64,000 nucleotides of DNA from Holothuria scabra (Eukaryota > Echinodermata > Holothuroidea > Aspidochirotida > Holothuriidae). Shown here in pieces: positions 44,563 through 57,021 of the stretch. Within the stretch, counting starts at the first letter, position 1; every line of letters starts with the position of its first letter. The notes beneath the pieces are model-generated. The model saw only the letters and a list, made by a program, of their open reading frames with translations. It had not been told where the DNA came from and did no database searches. Location of the stretch: NCBI GenBank assembly GCA_037179385.1, contig CM074196.1:32760486-32824485 (forward strand), in the 5' to 3' direction. The position numbers and the translations under genes are program-made.

Positions 44563-47404
44563 GTAAGACACTTTGCAAGGGGTGGAGATTTAGACGTATA
44601 CTGAACAAGGAGTGATGAGTCGGCACACCTTTCGAGCGAAGAAGCATAATATGGACAAGTCCTTTGAAGTTTGCAAACCGTGATCCCTTGTAATCCTCTC
44701 TTCTCTCCTATCAGTGAGCAGGAAGATCGCTTACTTTAGCTGGCAGAACAATCGCTTTCCTTATCTTTGCTTATGATTGGGTGACTCCCAGATGCATTTC
44801 ATAATTAATACCAGTCCAGTGTCCCCGTTTAAATGCCTGATTCGCCGTGTATGTGGTTAACAGAGATTGAAAGCAACTGACTTCCTAATGTTACCGACTT
44901 CAAGGTAAAAACTTTCTTTACTCCACAATTCATTCATAAGTGTTTGGGGAATTGGTAAATTTTAGGGGATTTTTAGGATTTTCACCAAACTTGTATAATG
45001 TCTGTTCATATGCCTGTAGAAAGAATTCCCAGTAAATAACAAGAATAAATTAGGCATGGCTTACACTCTGGTTACTTAGGTAGATGGAGTTTTACGAACC
45101 AGTTTCTTTCCAATTCGTTAAAGTCTTTCCGGCCTTTTCCAGTCAATACGATATCGTTCACACGGCGTGTACATTGAGATCACCACCTTTTCAGCAAAAA
45201 TACAAATTTCTTCACTAAGGCAGAGATAAGCCCGATGGGTGTTTCTAGTTCTGCAATTAGAAACACTGGTTTGGAAACGAAGAAAATTTCGTAAATCTAA
45301 ATTGTATTACCCGAAGGTTGTGCATGACAGGCAAAAAAGGCTAACAAGGCACATATATGATGAATCATGGACCTCACACAACTAGACCGAGACTAGTTTT
45401 ATAAAGATTCAGCCAGCTAATTAGTGAAAACGGTGGATTTTGCGATAAAAGGAATGCGAAAATGTGTTAACCCGATTGTCTAACTCGGTCTTCGTGTTTT
45501 TCTCTAACTGGGAAATGGCAAGGACGATATATACACTTATAAAACTTAAAATTAAAAAATCAGGCCAATTATAATTTATGTTGTACATGCAACGTAGGGG
45601 AACAAAATGTCTCGCCATGAAATTGAAGAAGCACGAATCAAGCTAAGTTAGATTCCAAAGAAATATTCTTGGTTTTGATAAATACCCTCACAGTTTGCTC
45701 TCATTAATATTGTTATTTATTCTAACACCAAGAATTTAAGAAAGTCCCCTTTTCACAACACCTTTTCTCTTTCAAAACCGAGAAGGTGACTTGGGGACTT
45801 CTAAATCAGTGGCCTCATCGTCCCTTTCCTCCCTCGTCCCTGAACTAGGGAATGTGTTTCATGATGTTTAGCCAGGGACCATCAAAAGTCCTTGTTCCGT
45901 ATATAAGTGAAACTAGAAACGAGCCAGCGAAGCACGACGGAAAATCAAGTAAAAAAAATATTTAAAGTCTTAGCTTCGAGAGAATGGTAATTCGGTAAAC
46001 CGATCGTCAATGTGTAGGTTGAAGTTTGACAACCATGCAGTGATGAATGAATAAGATATCAGCTATCATCCAGCCATCATGCGGAATAATGGTGTTTCTT
46101 TACATGTTAGCCTACAAACATTTTAAATAAATAATAGCTTCCTTCATTCATTGTAGAAATTGACTTTTCATGAAGGTATCATGTAATAAAATTACCCTAA
46201 TAGATTCCAGGAAAGAATTGTCATATGAATAAATAGTCATATGAATAAATAGGCTATTTAGTGTATAATCAAATTATCTGACGGTTCATTGACATTTCCG
46301 TACTTGAATTTCTCCGTTCATAAATATCTCAAGCACACTCTGCAGTGAGAAAACTTGATTTGTTGATAATTTTTTATTGAACTTCCAGCACCTTTTTGAC
46401 TTTATCTAGCAATTTATTTGTTCCATTCGATGATTTCTTGCCTGTCCCAGGAAATTGTAAAGACGAATCCGGACAGACAAGTGATGGTTTTGTTTCAGTA
46501 CTCGGACATGACTGAGGTCCATTATCAGGATCATTAATTTTCTTTGCTTATCTGTACCATGGAAGGCTGTAAACAAAAATCCCTCTTGATTCGGTTGTTT
46601 TCACTGTTTATGAAGGTTTGAAATTACATGTAGACAATAAATGAAGACTATTTAACGCTAATGGGCCCACTTATGGCTGCCTACAGACTGCAGTCATTAA
46701 ACATAAGCGCTAATTAGATTCGTCTATAAAGGGCGAAAAATCACATTATTTTGATACAACAGCCAAATGTCACAATCTTCTCATTTCTCCTCAAAGCATC
46801 TCATGATATTCGAAAACTTGAATATTGTATATTCAGGTAACCAAACCAGTATATCCCTCGAAACTTTCCCTCTTAATGAGAAAAAAATTATTGACAGGTG
46901 ATTTTCAAGAGCCATTTATTAGAAAGGGTAGTCCACCATACTAATTCAAGTTTAGGGAGTTAATTCTCTCTTCAAAACTTTTCGAAAGATTCACATTAGT
47001 GTGAAAAATTCTTGATGGCGTTCCTTCGACATAAATGTTCTTTTCATTTTCGAATAGCGTTAAGCTCATTTCCATCGTAATTGTCCGGATTCTGTCACTG
47101 TTTTTGTTGTAATCTTTATACTTATCGTTAGGAGAATCATAAAAGGGATTAAGCACAGTATAGCAGAAACAAAAATAAATCATAAAAACGACGACTTTCC
47201 CAAAAATTTGCCACTATACTTTTTACGTCATCGATTACGTAATTCTGGAAATAGAACACACGGTGGTCAAAATGAAAGTACGGCAATGCAAAGCTGGTTT
47301 AAGATGACATTTCTTTTGTGTACCGATTGCTAACGTTTCAGGAAATTCTAAAGTTGTTAGTTAAGTTGTTAGTTAATTCCAACAATTCCAAAGTTGTTAG
47401 TTAA
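44563..47404. other. Unassigned stretch with one SINE fragment
   Basis: At about 45080-45150 (minus) the words AGATGGAGTTTTACGAACCA and CCGGCCTTTTCCAGT mark a SINE tail. A TTAGTTAAGTTG-type tandem repeat lies at 47350-47400. No gene is supported. Confidence 0.45.
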
Positions 47405-47652
47405 TTAGATAGAGTTTTACGGCCCAGTTTCCAACCTAGTGGTTCAAGTCAAGCCGACCACGGCCTTTTTTCCAGTTGTGGCTCACTGGCTTGTTTTCCC
47501 TACTCCATTGTTTATACGGAGCATCACGCACAATGGCAGTAGGTTCCTTTTTTGGGTCTTTGGTATGACTCGACCTGGGAAGCGAACCCAGCCAGGCCTT
47601 CCGCGTGAGAGGCGGATGCTCTTACCGTTAGACCAAACACGCGGTTCTCAAA
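47405..47652 (-). repeat. tRNA-derived SINE
   Basis: On the minus strand the 5' head is a tRNA-like sequence. It has an A box TGGTCTAACGGTAAGAG, an anticodon arm TCCGC-CTCTCAC-GCGGA (anticodon CTC, Glu-type), and a T arm CTGGG-TTCGCTT-CCCAG. Its acceptor ends do not pair, so it is not a functional tRNA gene. The body and a 3' tail AAAACTCTATCTAATTAAC follow. Pol III transcription and LINE-driven insertion are inferred from the class. Confidence 0.85.
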
Positions 47653-49554
47653 GTTCTTGCAATACAAGTTGAAGTAGAACATTGAAAAATATTATCTTTT
47701 CCCCTCAAAAATGACCTAAAAATGGAGCGGTTTCCTCAACTAGGCAGTTGCTGTTCCATACATAAAAATCTCAGGAATTGTACAATGAAACAGGGATATC
47801 AACGCAGAAAATTTATAGTCAGAGATATGTGACCGTTTCCAAGCTTCACATTACTTTTTATTTAAATGAATATTGTTAATTTCTCCAATAAATATATCTT
47901 TATTCAACATTCATTTCGGTATTTAAGAAAGTTCTGGGTCATCATTTTATGTTTGATGGGGGTGGGGAGGGGGGTGGTAATAATGGATAGAGAGTATTTT
48001 TTCTGAGTATATGTACCTCTTCAATATTTCCAGTTTTTACAATATTTTCGCGTTTTTTCAGGTTGAGACTGGAAAACAGCCGTAGGGGCTAGGGCCCCCG
48101 CGGTCTCCCGTAAATCCGTCCCCAACTGTAAAAATGGCTCAAAAAAGCTGTAAATGTACCGAAAAATAAGGAGAAACATAAGGAAGTTACAGTAAAGTGT
48201 CGGTTATAAGTTTGAAAACTTTTCTTCAATCGTTATTTATCTTTATATCAATATTTTTTTCGCAGTGCAGCCATGCAAGAACGGGACCACGATAAACTGA
48301 CATGTGACATACAGTCGCGCGTGTACGGGCGTGATGTTTTGAGTGTGATACGTGGGAACAGTTTTAGGAGAGAGAGGGTGTTCCTTCAACCATTTGAAGA
48401 AAAAAAAAGGTCCCCAGATGCGAATAAAATGGTCCAATATTTTTTACCCAAGCTTAACGCAGTTTAAAGTGATCCCCGTTTTTTACCATTTTACTTTTGT
48501 TTTCAAGCTTGAGTCATTGCTTAACTTCTGCACCCCTGCATGTGTCCATAATGAAATAACAGGATCATGTCGTGTGTGAATGGGGACTGATCTACGCCGA
48601 AAAGTCGAATTTGGAAATCCCTACATGAAACTCCCATGTGTACTTGCCTCTGATCTCGTTCTAATGTATCATATAGGAAAGGTAAATTTTCTCTAGTGGT
48701 TTTACCCAATCGATTGACAATTGTAAACAAAGCAAGAAGTCATTAAAATGAGCTAAAGAAGAAACTTGTTGAAGAAACAACGTCATTATATCATAGGAGG
48801 TATGATACAGAGAATAGCACTTGACGGCTTTCGTCACTGACTTGAAATAAAAAACTTGGTTGTCGAAAGAGAGTTCTGCTCACAGATACGGCAAATATGT
48901 TGCAAAAACTGACGCATTCCTCCTTAACATTCAGCACTCTGAATAACTTGTGACGCGGTAAGGAAACAACAAATTTAGTTTAGGGTTCACACAGTTATAT
49001 CAGTTACTACTTATCTTGCATACTCATAATGAAGTAGCGGAACTGATACTTGCATATGAATAAAATGTCACAAACTTTCTTTAGAAACTGGATAACATTT
49101 TGAATTAAATGAAGTTTACTGCATAACTAAGTTTGTAAAAGAAATTTAAGATACATGACGGCACATTTGACTGTTTGCATATTACTGTTAGCGAATTTTG
49201 TAGCGATATTTCGTTAATTATTTCTTGACCGTCTGCTGTTGCATTTATTACTTCATCGTCGCGTCAAGGACCTTCAATGGTTGCTTAGAATCTTTAATAA
49301 ATGCCAGAGACCTTTTACAGATTTCGCTCCAAGCGTTCATATTCTGGTAGTCTTTGCACGTAACATTTTACGTTAAGAGAAGAGGAAATGCAGTGCACTG
49401 CACACCTTGAAAACGAAGGGAGATTGTGTTCTTGGTTATTGCCAGGACATATTGCCAATAACCAGGTAATGAACTAAATAAAAAATAAAGTTGTAACAAT
49501 TCAGGTAAAATCTAAGCGAATGTAAAGTCAACGATCTGTTTTAAAGTGTGTAAC
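47653..49554. other. Unassigned stretch
   Basis: No supported gene or repeat. A G-rich run lies at 47955-47980. Confidence 0.45.
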
Positions 49555-50038
49555 ATCGTTGAAACTAAAACTATATTTTGACGGAACTTTTCCCTTGTAC
49601 TTTCACAGCACCAGATATCTTTCTATCTCTTATTTGAAAGTGCTAAAGCAGTCGTATGGAATCACACTGGGGAACGTTCTTATGATTTCTCTTCCAAATA
49701 TATCTGTCATGATATTTCAGGTCTTAAATGTTCTTCATCCAAGCGAAATCAAACGGTTACTCCTTGTTAATTAGACAATTTAGGAGAGAAAACATTGTCA
49801 CGTGGTTCTCAAGTAATGGAACATCTGGAGAGCAGGGAGCTGTAAGCTCTAACAGCGTTTAGTCTGTTACACCAATGTACGTTGGGGTGACTGCATTTTC
49901 CCATTAAAGTCTACCTCAAGTCAACAAATTAAAAAATATACCATAAAAAATCATGAAAAATGAATTCTAAAGGTCCGATTCGCATCTTTATAGGATATTC
50001 TTTAGCCGAGATATAAAATGTTAAGACATATTCACTTA
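49555..50038 (+). repeat. R1 repeat, left of the LINE
   Basis: It contains the uninterrupted counterpart of the MITE target at 4.3 kb (AAACGGTTACTCCTTG) and, further on, ACATTCTTTAGCCGAGATAT-like sequence shared with 21400-21960. It continues at 52979-53045 after the LINE. Confidence 0.7.
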
Positions 50039-50501
50039 TTTTTTTTTTTTTTTTGTGTAGGAAGAACTTTATTTTCAGTCTCAACATATATACATACAAA
50101 ACAGCAAATCAGGGAATAATAATAATAATATATACAAGTATTTACAGTAGAATAATTAGCTTACATCATTAGTACCATGACGCAATATGTAATAACGGTA
50201 AATTAACATTACACAATTCAATTAATTGAAGGAAGGAAAAGAAAAGCTGCTTCAAAATGAAACTGAACTTTTTGATGACAAGGTTCCTCTGGTTTTCCAA
50301 AAGAATTCAATAAAATCTTATTTATGATATACCATTATGTCTAAATCGTTACTTTCTCCTTTTTATATTAATTTTGGTAAATCATTTATTCCTTTCCGAG
50401 TCTACTACATAAACAGGTATAAACAAATATCTATAAATTCGGCAAAAAACTGCATGCAAAAACAGTACTAGGGGTTAAAATGAAACAAGATTTAATTTTA
50501 A

Positions 50502-52978
50502 CTAGGAAAGCCTAAAAGAAAGCTTATCACCACTTAGATACACAAAGTAAGGACTAGTAATCCAAACTTTATAAAATTTGGCAGTGGTTAAGCGTTTCTT
50601 GTCTGCTCTAATACGTTGCTTAACGTTCTCAATAATTAGAGATTTCATTTCGCTCCTAGAGTGCACACGAGATTGAAAGACATGAATACATCTACATTTC
50701 CATATTATGAATTTTGCAGTACACAAGAAATACCAGAGTCTATTAAAAACTGTTTGTGAAAGTTTAACCCGTGGGAAGCCCATAAGAAAAAAGGTAACAT
50801 TGAGACGGAAGTAATCGTTAACCAGACTCTTGCAAACCGACTCGACCCAAAGGATCATTGCACATACCTTTGGACAATTCCAGAATATATGTTCTATGGA
50901 TTCTACACAATGACAATGAGGCATTGGGCAAATACCATCGTCTATACCCCACTCAACACTTCTACTACCAGTAAACAAAATTCTATGTGATAAACGCCAC
51001 TGAAAATCTTTCAGTTTATTATCTAGGCTAGAGTTGAAGGCTAAAGGCCAAATTTGGTCCCAGGGAAAGGTTGGGTTGTGTCTAATAACGGATATGGAAA
51101 CATCGGTTTTTCGTAAACTGCGGACGACATACTTCGTGGGAGCACGGCGATTAAAAGAAAAGTTCACATCAACTAAATCTTTGATTATATGACAAGCAAC
51201 CAGACAAACATCAGGTTTTCGGTTTTGTATTAGACCAAACATGAGGAAAAAACCGGCGCAAGGGTTTTGCCATGTAGTAGCGAGCAAGGGTGAGACACAA
51301 AGGGATCTCATTATCAGACTGCAGCAAAGAGAAAAGGGGTTTCACAAACAAAGCATTCATTTTAGTTTTAAAATCGTCTAAACCTAAACCGCCCATTGTT
51401 TTGTCTAAAACCACAACTTTCCTAGCAACGAGGTCAGGCTTGTTTTCACCCCAGATGAAAGAAAATACAGCCTTGTGAGTCTCTTTGATTACCCAGTCCA
51501 AAAGTGGGTACACTGGTGCCACGTAATAAAACTTAGGAAAAACAATGGTGTTAACTACCAAAACTTTACCAATGAGGGACAAATATCTTCCTTTCCATAA
51601 ATCTAAGACTTTAGTTGCAGAACGGATAATGCCATCCCAAGTGGATTTAACAGCGCTACCAGATCCGAAGGACACGCCAGTGATTTTAATTGACGTATTG
51701 CTCCACGAAATATTAAGGGGTACATTTTGGGATGTCATTGCACCAAGCTTTAACCCACACGACTTATACATGTTGACGGACGCCCCAGTTGCTTTTTGAA
51801 ACAAATTAAAAACATTGAAGATATTTAGAGCATCGGTTACACTTGTGGCAATCATGGGCGTCCGCAGAAATTTTTATAAGGGGGGGCAAGATCATTCACG
51901 AATGATTGAATTGTATACACTATCTAAGCGGAGCGCCACCATCGGTTGGCGCGGAGCGTACAAGAAAATTTTGGGCCTTACAAACTCTCCAGATGGCCGG
52001 AAATGACACTTGGCGAGTTTTCTAAGCTGCATGTACCCAGCCTGGAAACAGGAATTTCATGTCTGTAATTTTTTGATTTTTAGAATTTTCAATGTAAAAA
52101 ATTGTTGAAGGGAAAATCATGGATGATTGAATTGTGTACGCTATCTAAGCGGAGCGCCATCATCGGTTGGCGCGGAGCGTACAAGAAAATTTTGGGCCTT
52201 ACTAACCCTCCAGATGGCCGGAAACGACACTTGGCGAGTGTTATAAGCTGCATGTACCCAGCCCTGAAACAGGAATTTCATGTCTGTAATTTTTGGATTT
52301 TTAGAATTTTCAATGCAAAAAATTGTTGAAGGGAAATCTGCCTCTCGGTAACGGCCTCGCACGCCTATGCACGATAAAACTTACAACTGTCAAACAGCCT
52401 ATATAGGCCTATGTCCGTTACCTAATTATGAACCATGCATACACCCCCTCCCCCACCCCCGTATTCACCTTGTATATCCAAGTTACACCCGCGCGTCACC
52501 ACTTGAGATCAGCACGGGACCAAACCAGGACCAACGCATTCATCAATGGTCGGATGCCATATGCACACTAAATACCTGACAACTAGGCTAGTTCATAGTT
52601 TTTACCATTACAAATTTGCAATAGATATCACGAATGATGGTCCCCAAATTACGATTTCACTATTCAGCATACTGCACCATCTTCTCTTTTGCTATTCCTT
52701 GTCAATTGTCCGCATATTTCACGTGTAAAAACTGACGCTGTGAGTGAAGGTATTTTGATGATTTATTTTTAATTTTTTTTATTTTAATTTTTAATTATTT
52801 TTTTCACAAGTTTGATTTTCCGGGGGGGGGGGGCAAGTGCCCCCCTTGCCCCCCTTGCCCCCCCTTGCGGACGCCCATGGTGGCAATGCAGGTAGCATCA
52901 TCGGCATACTGAATGAATTTAACACGTCTACCATTACTCCCAGGAATCATAAAGCCACGGATGGTGTCAGTAAAGTTG
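50502..52978 (-). pseudogene. LINE ORF2 remnant: RT C-terminal part and zinc knuckle
   Basis: Three pieces are seen. Nearest the 5' end (52888-52978) is the catalytic FIQYADDATCIAT box, cut by the hAT just after it. The second frame (51211-51855) has the thumb region with KSCGLKLG, LWKGRYLSLIGKVLVVN and GGLGLDDF motifs. A frameshift at about 51215 leads to the last frame (50502-51235), with FQWRLSHRIL and a C-terminal CPMPHCHC...EHIFWNCP knuckle. The motif order resembles L1/Tx1-type elements. Endonuclease and ORF1 are absent through truncation. It is not functional. Confidence 0.85.
51853..52879. mobile_element. Non-autonomous hAT inside the LINE (1027 bp)
   Basis: The ends CATGGGCGTCCGCAG and (reverse complement) CATGGGCGTCCGCAAGG are flanked by a perfect 8-bp duplication GTGGCAAT (51845-51852 and 52880-52887) that rejoins the LINE frame. 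Inside, a unit of about 221 bp is tandemly duplicated (from about 51894 and 52115). Each carries GCGGAGCGCCACCATCGG and TTGGCGCGGAGCG. G/C-homopolymer runs lie near both ends. No transposase is present. Confidence 0.92.
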
Positions 52979-53045
52979 ATATTCACTTAAAGCATACTAG
53001 TCCATTGTCCAATAATGTGTGACTTTCTTGTTCTTTAAGTATTAT

Positions 53046-54589
53046 TTTCCCTGTAAGTCAAGAGCATTGAGAGGGTCGAAGAATTTGAACCTGCAAACAT
53101 GCGTTTAATTCGGATGAATAGCTATTTTTGGCACTTAAAAAAATTTACGTTGAATCAGAGAGGCGAGGACGGTTAAAGGGCTTCTGAAAAGCCACTAATT
53201 TTGTTTCGGTGCGGTGGTCAACTATCAATCATTTTCAGGATTTTTTTCATTTTTCAAGCGTGAATTACAGAGTAAATGTGCTCAATCAAAATTTTATTTG
53301 CAGCCAGTTCATTCAGTATAGACACGACCTAAGAAGGCCGCTCTAAGGAACTTTTCATATACCTTTTAAAAAGAAAAAAAAAAAAATAAAAAAATCTGCC
53401 AATCTTTGGTCAGTTGGATCTCGCAAAGGAGCCTTAAAATTCTATTGCAAGGTTTTTCACACTTGAGGTAAGGATTAATGGATACTGGATGGGTACTGGA
53501 TTAATGCAGGGGTTAGGAAAGTGGCATTATTACGACACGTCCACCAAGAAACGTTCTCTCTTACTTTTTGTTACATCCTTCTTTTCTACCTGATTACTTT
53601 TTATCGCTTCAGGGAGGAAAAGAAGCTCTTTACACGAACACTTGATATAGTCAAGTTTCATATCTGTTTAATTGATTGACAGTGGAAAATGTATTAAAAT
53701 ACACAAAAGTTACGTAAGATTTGGGGTTTGCTAACAGGTCAGTCAAGCATGTGTTAATTGCTTTTCACGCTGTGTGAACCCAATGAAAGCATGGCTCATT
53801 GTAGGACACAGATCATGTGATAAACTCAGATATCAGTTACACCCCACACCGCCGTTGATCTACTGGGGTGTCTATGTTTCATTATCAAGAAGCAACGTCA
53901 CAACATGTCAGGAAAACATATTTATTTGCCCAGATATACCTCTAAAGTAGAAAAATATTGTCGGTTGATAAAAAAGGTATTGGAGAAGAAGCCGGATACC
54001 ATTTTATACCGAATTCAAAATAGGGTGTCTGTCTGAGTGAATTTTCTTTAAAACATTTAGTAAGACATTGGAACTACCAAGACTTGCGAACAAAAACCTC
54101 TAAAGTAATATGAGGTAGTGTTTACTCGCGCATATTTTCTGAGACCGACCACCATTTATTTTGGTCACTGTGCTCAATATGGTTATTTCAGGTAATACGG
54201 CCATAAGCAAGCCTGTGTCTGTTTTGGGATGATTATAACATGATGTGCTCTCTGCTTTCTACATTCACAATTAAAACTTGCTCAAATATTAAAAAAAATC
54301 AAGAAGACTGTACATTAGTAAAAAAAATAAATAAATGAGCCCTACCCAGTCGAGAACAGCATATTACGTTTTAGGCAATATCACAATGTTTCCTTGTAAG
54401 TTATAAAAAACTCTGGTAGATTCCTGGCTTGATGAGAGGGACTTTGGTTGGACACATTGTTCTTTAATGCAGAATGCAAACTTACATAAATAATTTATTA
54501 TCAGATAGGCTACACTGCAGTCAAGCAATATATTTTAGGTTTTGGGGAAAAAGGAGCTACTCTCTTAGTGTAAAACAATGAACTTAGAC
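53046..54589. other. Unassigned stretch
   Basis: AT-rich sequence without supported features. Confidence 0.45.
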
Positions 54590-54825
54590 ACTCTCTAATA
54601 GAGTGAAACACTCCATTGGAGTGTTACTTCACTCTAAGAATAGTGAAATTCACCCCAAGAATAAAAAAATTTACTCCAAAATAGCTCAGTTTCACTCTTG
54701 ATGGAGCGTCTTACGGTATCACTCTTAAAAAAGAGTCATCACTGCAGGCACTCGTTAAAGAGTGAAGTTCTTTCTTTCTGGAGTGAATTAACCCTTAGAG
54801 AGTGACTGAGCCCACTCTGTTTTTT
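54590..54825. repeat. Cluster of small ACTC/GAGT hairpins
   Basis: Repeated short palindromes built from ACTC and GAGT, for example ACACTCCATTGGAGTGT (54609-54625) and ACTCTTAAAAAAGAGT (about 54721). There are about a dozen such words in 230 bp. No coding potential is seen. Confidence 0.6.
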
Positions 54826-56726
54826 AGAGATATAATTTCTAGTAGGTGAGATATTCTTTCGGGAGAAATATGCCAAAATGAATAAAGACCAAAGTTGTTT
54901 TTATTGTCGAAAAATTCCGGAGGTGTCCATTGGCCCTTCACAGAATCATGCTGGTGAATAATTATGTTAGAAATTAGCATTCTGACACTTGAACTATGGG
55001 ACTTCTGACCTATATTATTAAAAAACCGATTTTGAAAACCCGATTTTGCAGTTGTGTCGTTGTCACGCAAAGGGAAAGGTCCTTGGCGTTTTTTATGTGG
55101 GAGTTGAATTTGACATTCAGGTGTTATTCCAGTTTTTACCTCCCTGGAGCCATGTGGATAATCCTCAAGGCTGAGATGGGAAATTATAAAGCAAAAGGTC
55201 ATTATCCTTTGTAAAATAAAATTGAAGGAATTTCAGTCCTTTGTTTGTTTCACGCAATTAATCAAATAGGGTTTTAAATAACATTTAGTGGTAGCACGTT
55301 CATCGTAATTCCCGTTGAAACCTCATTAGCTAAATTTTCTAAGAAAACTTTCATGATACACAATGATTTCGAGGCCGTTTATTCTTGAAACAATTTAGGA
55401 AAAATACCAAATAGAACAAATTGGAACTCTGAACGGCCTGACCTAAAGTTCCTGGTTGCCCCTAACCTTAAGTATGACCCCCCCCCCCCCATTTTGAAAT
55501 TCTGACGCCGTCTTTGGTTATCGTGTGTGTCTTCTAAATCTATGCATGTGTAGGGTTTATCGATATAATTCAAATAAAAAAATTAAAACCGACTCTTTCC
55601 CTAAAGGATATGGTCACCACAAGGAGTTAGTGTGTGGCGATTAAGCTGGCAAAAATGTCATGACAAATTTTCGGCACTTGCACTTTTATCAGTCAAGAGA
55701 AGGCATTCACCCTCAGCACTTGTGAATTTTTTTTCCTCTTAGATTTTTCGGTGGGCTTTTATTGAATTAAGTAGTTACATCGTTTATAAACTTGTCATAT
55801 GACAGACGTGTTGGTATAACACTGTCATACCACCGGTTGCAGTCGACTCAAACATTATGTCTTTGGAACGTGTTTTCTGCGGATAAGGACGGTGACTTTT
55901 GCTACGTGCAATACAATACTTTGCAAAAGACGCATAAAATTTTTACTTGTTCCATAGCCCCTTACATGTAGTAGCTATCATGTTTTGAGGGAAATGCCAC
56001 GCAAAATTTCATTACTTTTTCTACAGCGCTACAGTGGTAGAAATCGCAAAGGTGTGAGCATGTGGGGCATGTGGGGCATGTAGGGGGCATATGGGGATGT
56101 GTACCACCAATATTAAAATTCGCTCATAGACTTTGATTTTTCACATAGTCCTTTTTGACAGTAGGGGATGTCTCCTCAATTAGGAGAACAAATTAATGCA
56201 TGAACGTGTTTTATCTCACTGTATAGAGAATTGAAGATATTGTCTAAAAATAATCTTGTTTCTATTCGAAACTGTACATGCCCATTTTAAATTGTTGCAT
56301 TACTTCGCCGAACTCGCTGCTTAAGTACTAATTTGCGATTATTGCGTGATAAATCGCGAAGTAACAGCACCGAATATCGACCGGAGAGAGTAAATAAATG
56401 TCAAGAGTAACTCTCGAAATAATCACCGGGTGAGAACAAATGTTCTGCTTACGTTTCAACGGATTAACAGAAAAACATGAATTGAACGTTTCACAGCACC
56501 ATGAACGATAGCGTGCTAACAAGACCGAAGCACTTTTGAACCATTTGTCAAGCTTTAAAATATCACGTCCCTTTGGGGCAAGAGGGAGAATTGCATTTAT
56601 TACATCATCATTGACTATTTTTAGCCATATATTTAGCCACTTATGCAAATTTTAGACTGTTTTTTTAGCCATCGGTAGGACACTTCCAAAACAGTTCGTG
56701 TGTAGCCATGGACCCTATAATTTTTT
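54826..56726. other. Unassigned stretch with a possible hAT end
   Basis: The 135-codon minus frame at 54795-55202 has no recognised domain and is treated as uncertain. At 55480-55515 a poly-C run followed by ATTTTGAAATTCTGACGCCG looks like one end of a transposon, but the partner end was not located. A small GGGGCATGT repeat lies at 56055-56100. Confidence 0.4.
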
Positions 56727-57021
56727 TTAAAGGGCCAAACCTCTCACCCCAAACTACAGTTTTGGAACACGGGTACCAAAATTCTCAATTGGCTCAGCTC
56801 TTTGATTGACAGCTAATTCAAACAATGCAGAGTGCCAAAGCTTATATTACAAAGCATGAACGGTACTGAGAGTGTTTTGATTAGTATATAGAGTTTTTCT
56901 ATACTCACTCTGAATCAATAAACTGAGATTGTGTCTGGATGAGGATGAATTTCAGACAATTGTGGGAGGGGCTTGGTTAGGAGAATTGGTACTGTTTGGG
57001 GTGAGAGAACAGGGCCTTTAA
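56727..57021. mobile_element. TTAA-flanked MITE, best copy (295 bp)
   Basis: TTAA bounds both ends. The left AGGGCCAAACCTCTCACCCC and the right (reverse complement) AGGCCCTGTTCTCTCACCCC pair. It is homologous to 2163-2469 and 18354-18640. It is non-coding. Confidence 0.8.

Larger units (their letters stand above)
50039..52978 (-). mobile_element. 5'-truncated LINE, interrupted by a hAT
   Basis: The insertion is bounded by an 11-bp duplication ATATTCACTTA (50028-50038 and 52979-52989). A 17-bp T run on the plus strand at the left end is the poly(A) tail. Without the hAT and its duplication it is about 1.9 kb, covering the last part of the reverse transcriptase to the 3' end. The R1 copy at 21.8 kb shows the empty site. 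Confidence 0.9.

Noticed and set aside
47561..47652. Functional tRNA-Glu gene
   Set aside because: The anticodon and T arms fold, but the acceptor ends do not pair and the sequence continues into a SINE body repeated elsewhere.
54795..55202. 135-codon frame on the minus strand
   Set aside because: No domain, no splice context and no related copy recognised. Its start runs into the hairpin cluster, so it is kept only as an uncertain frame.
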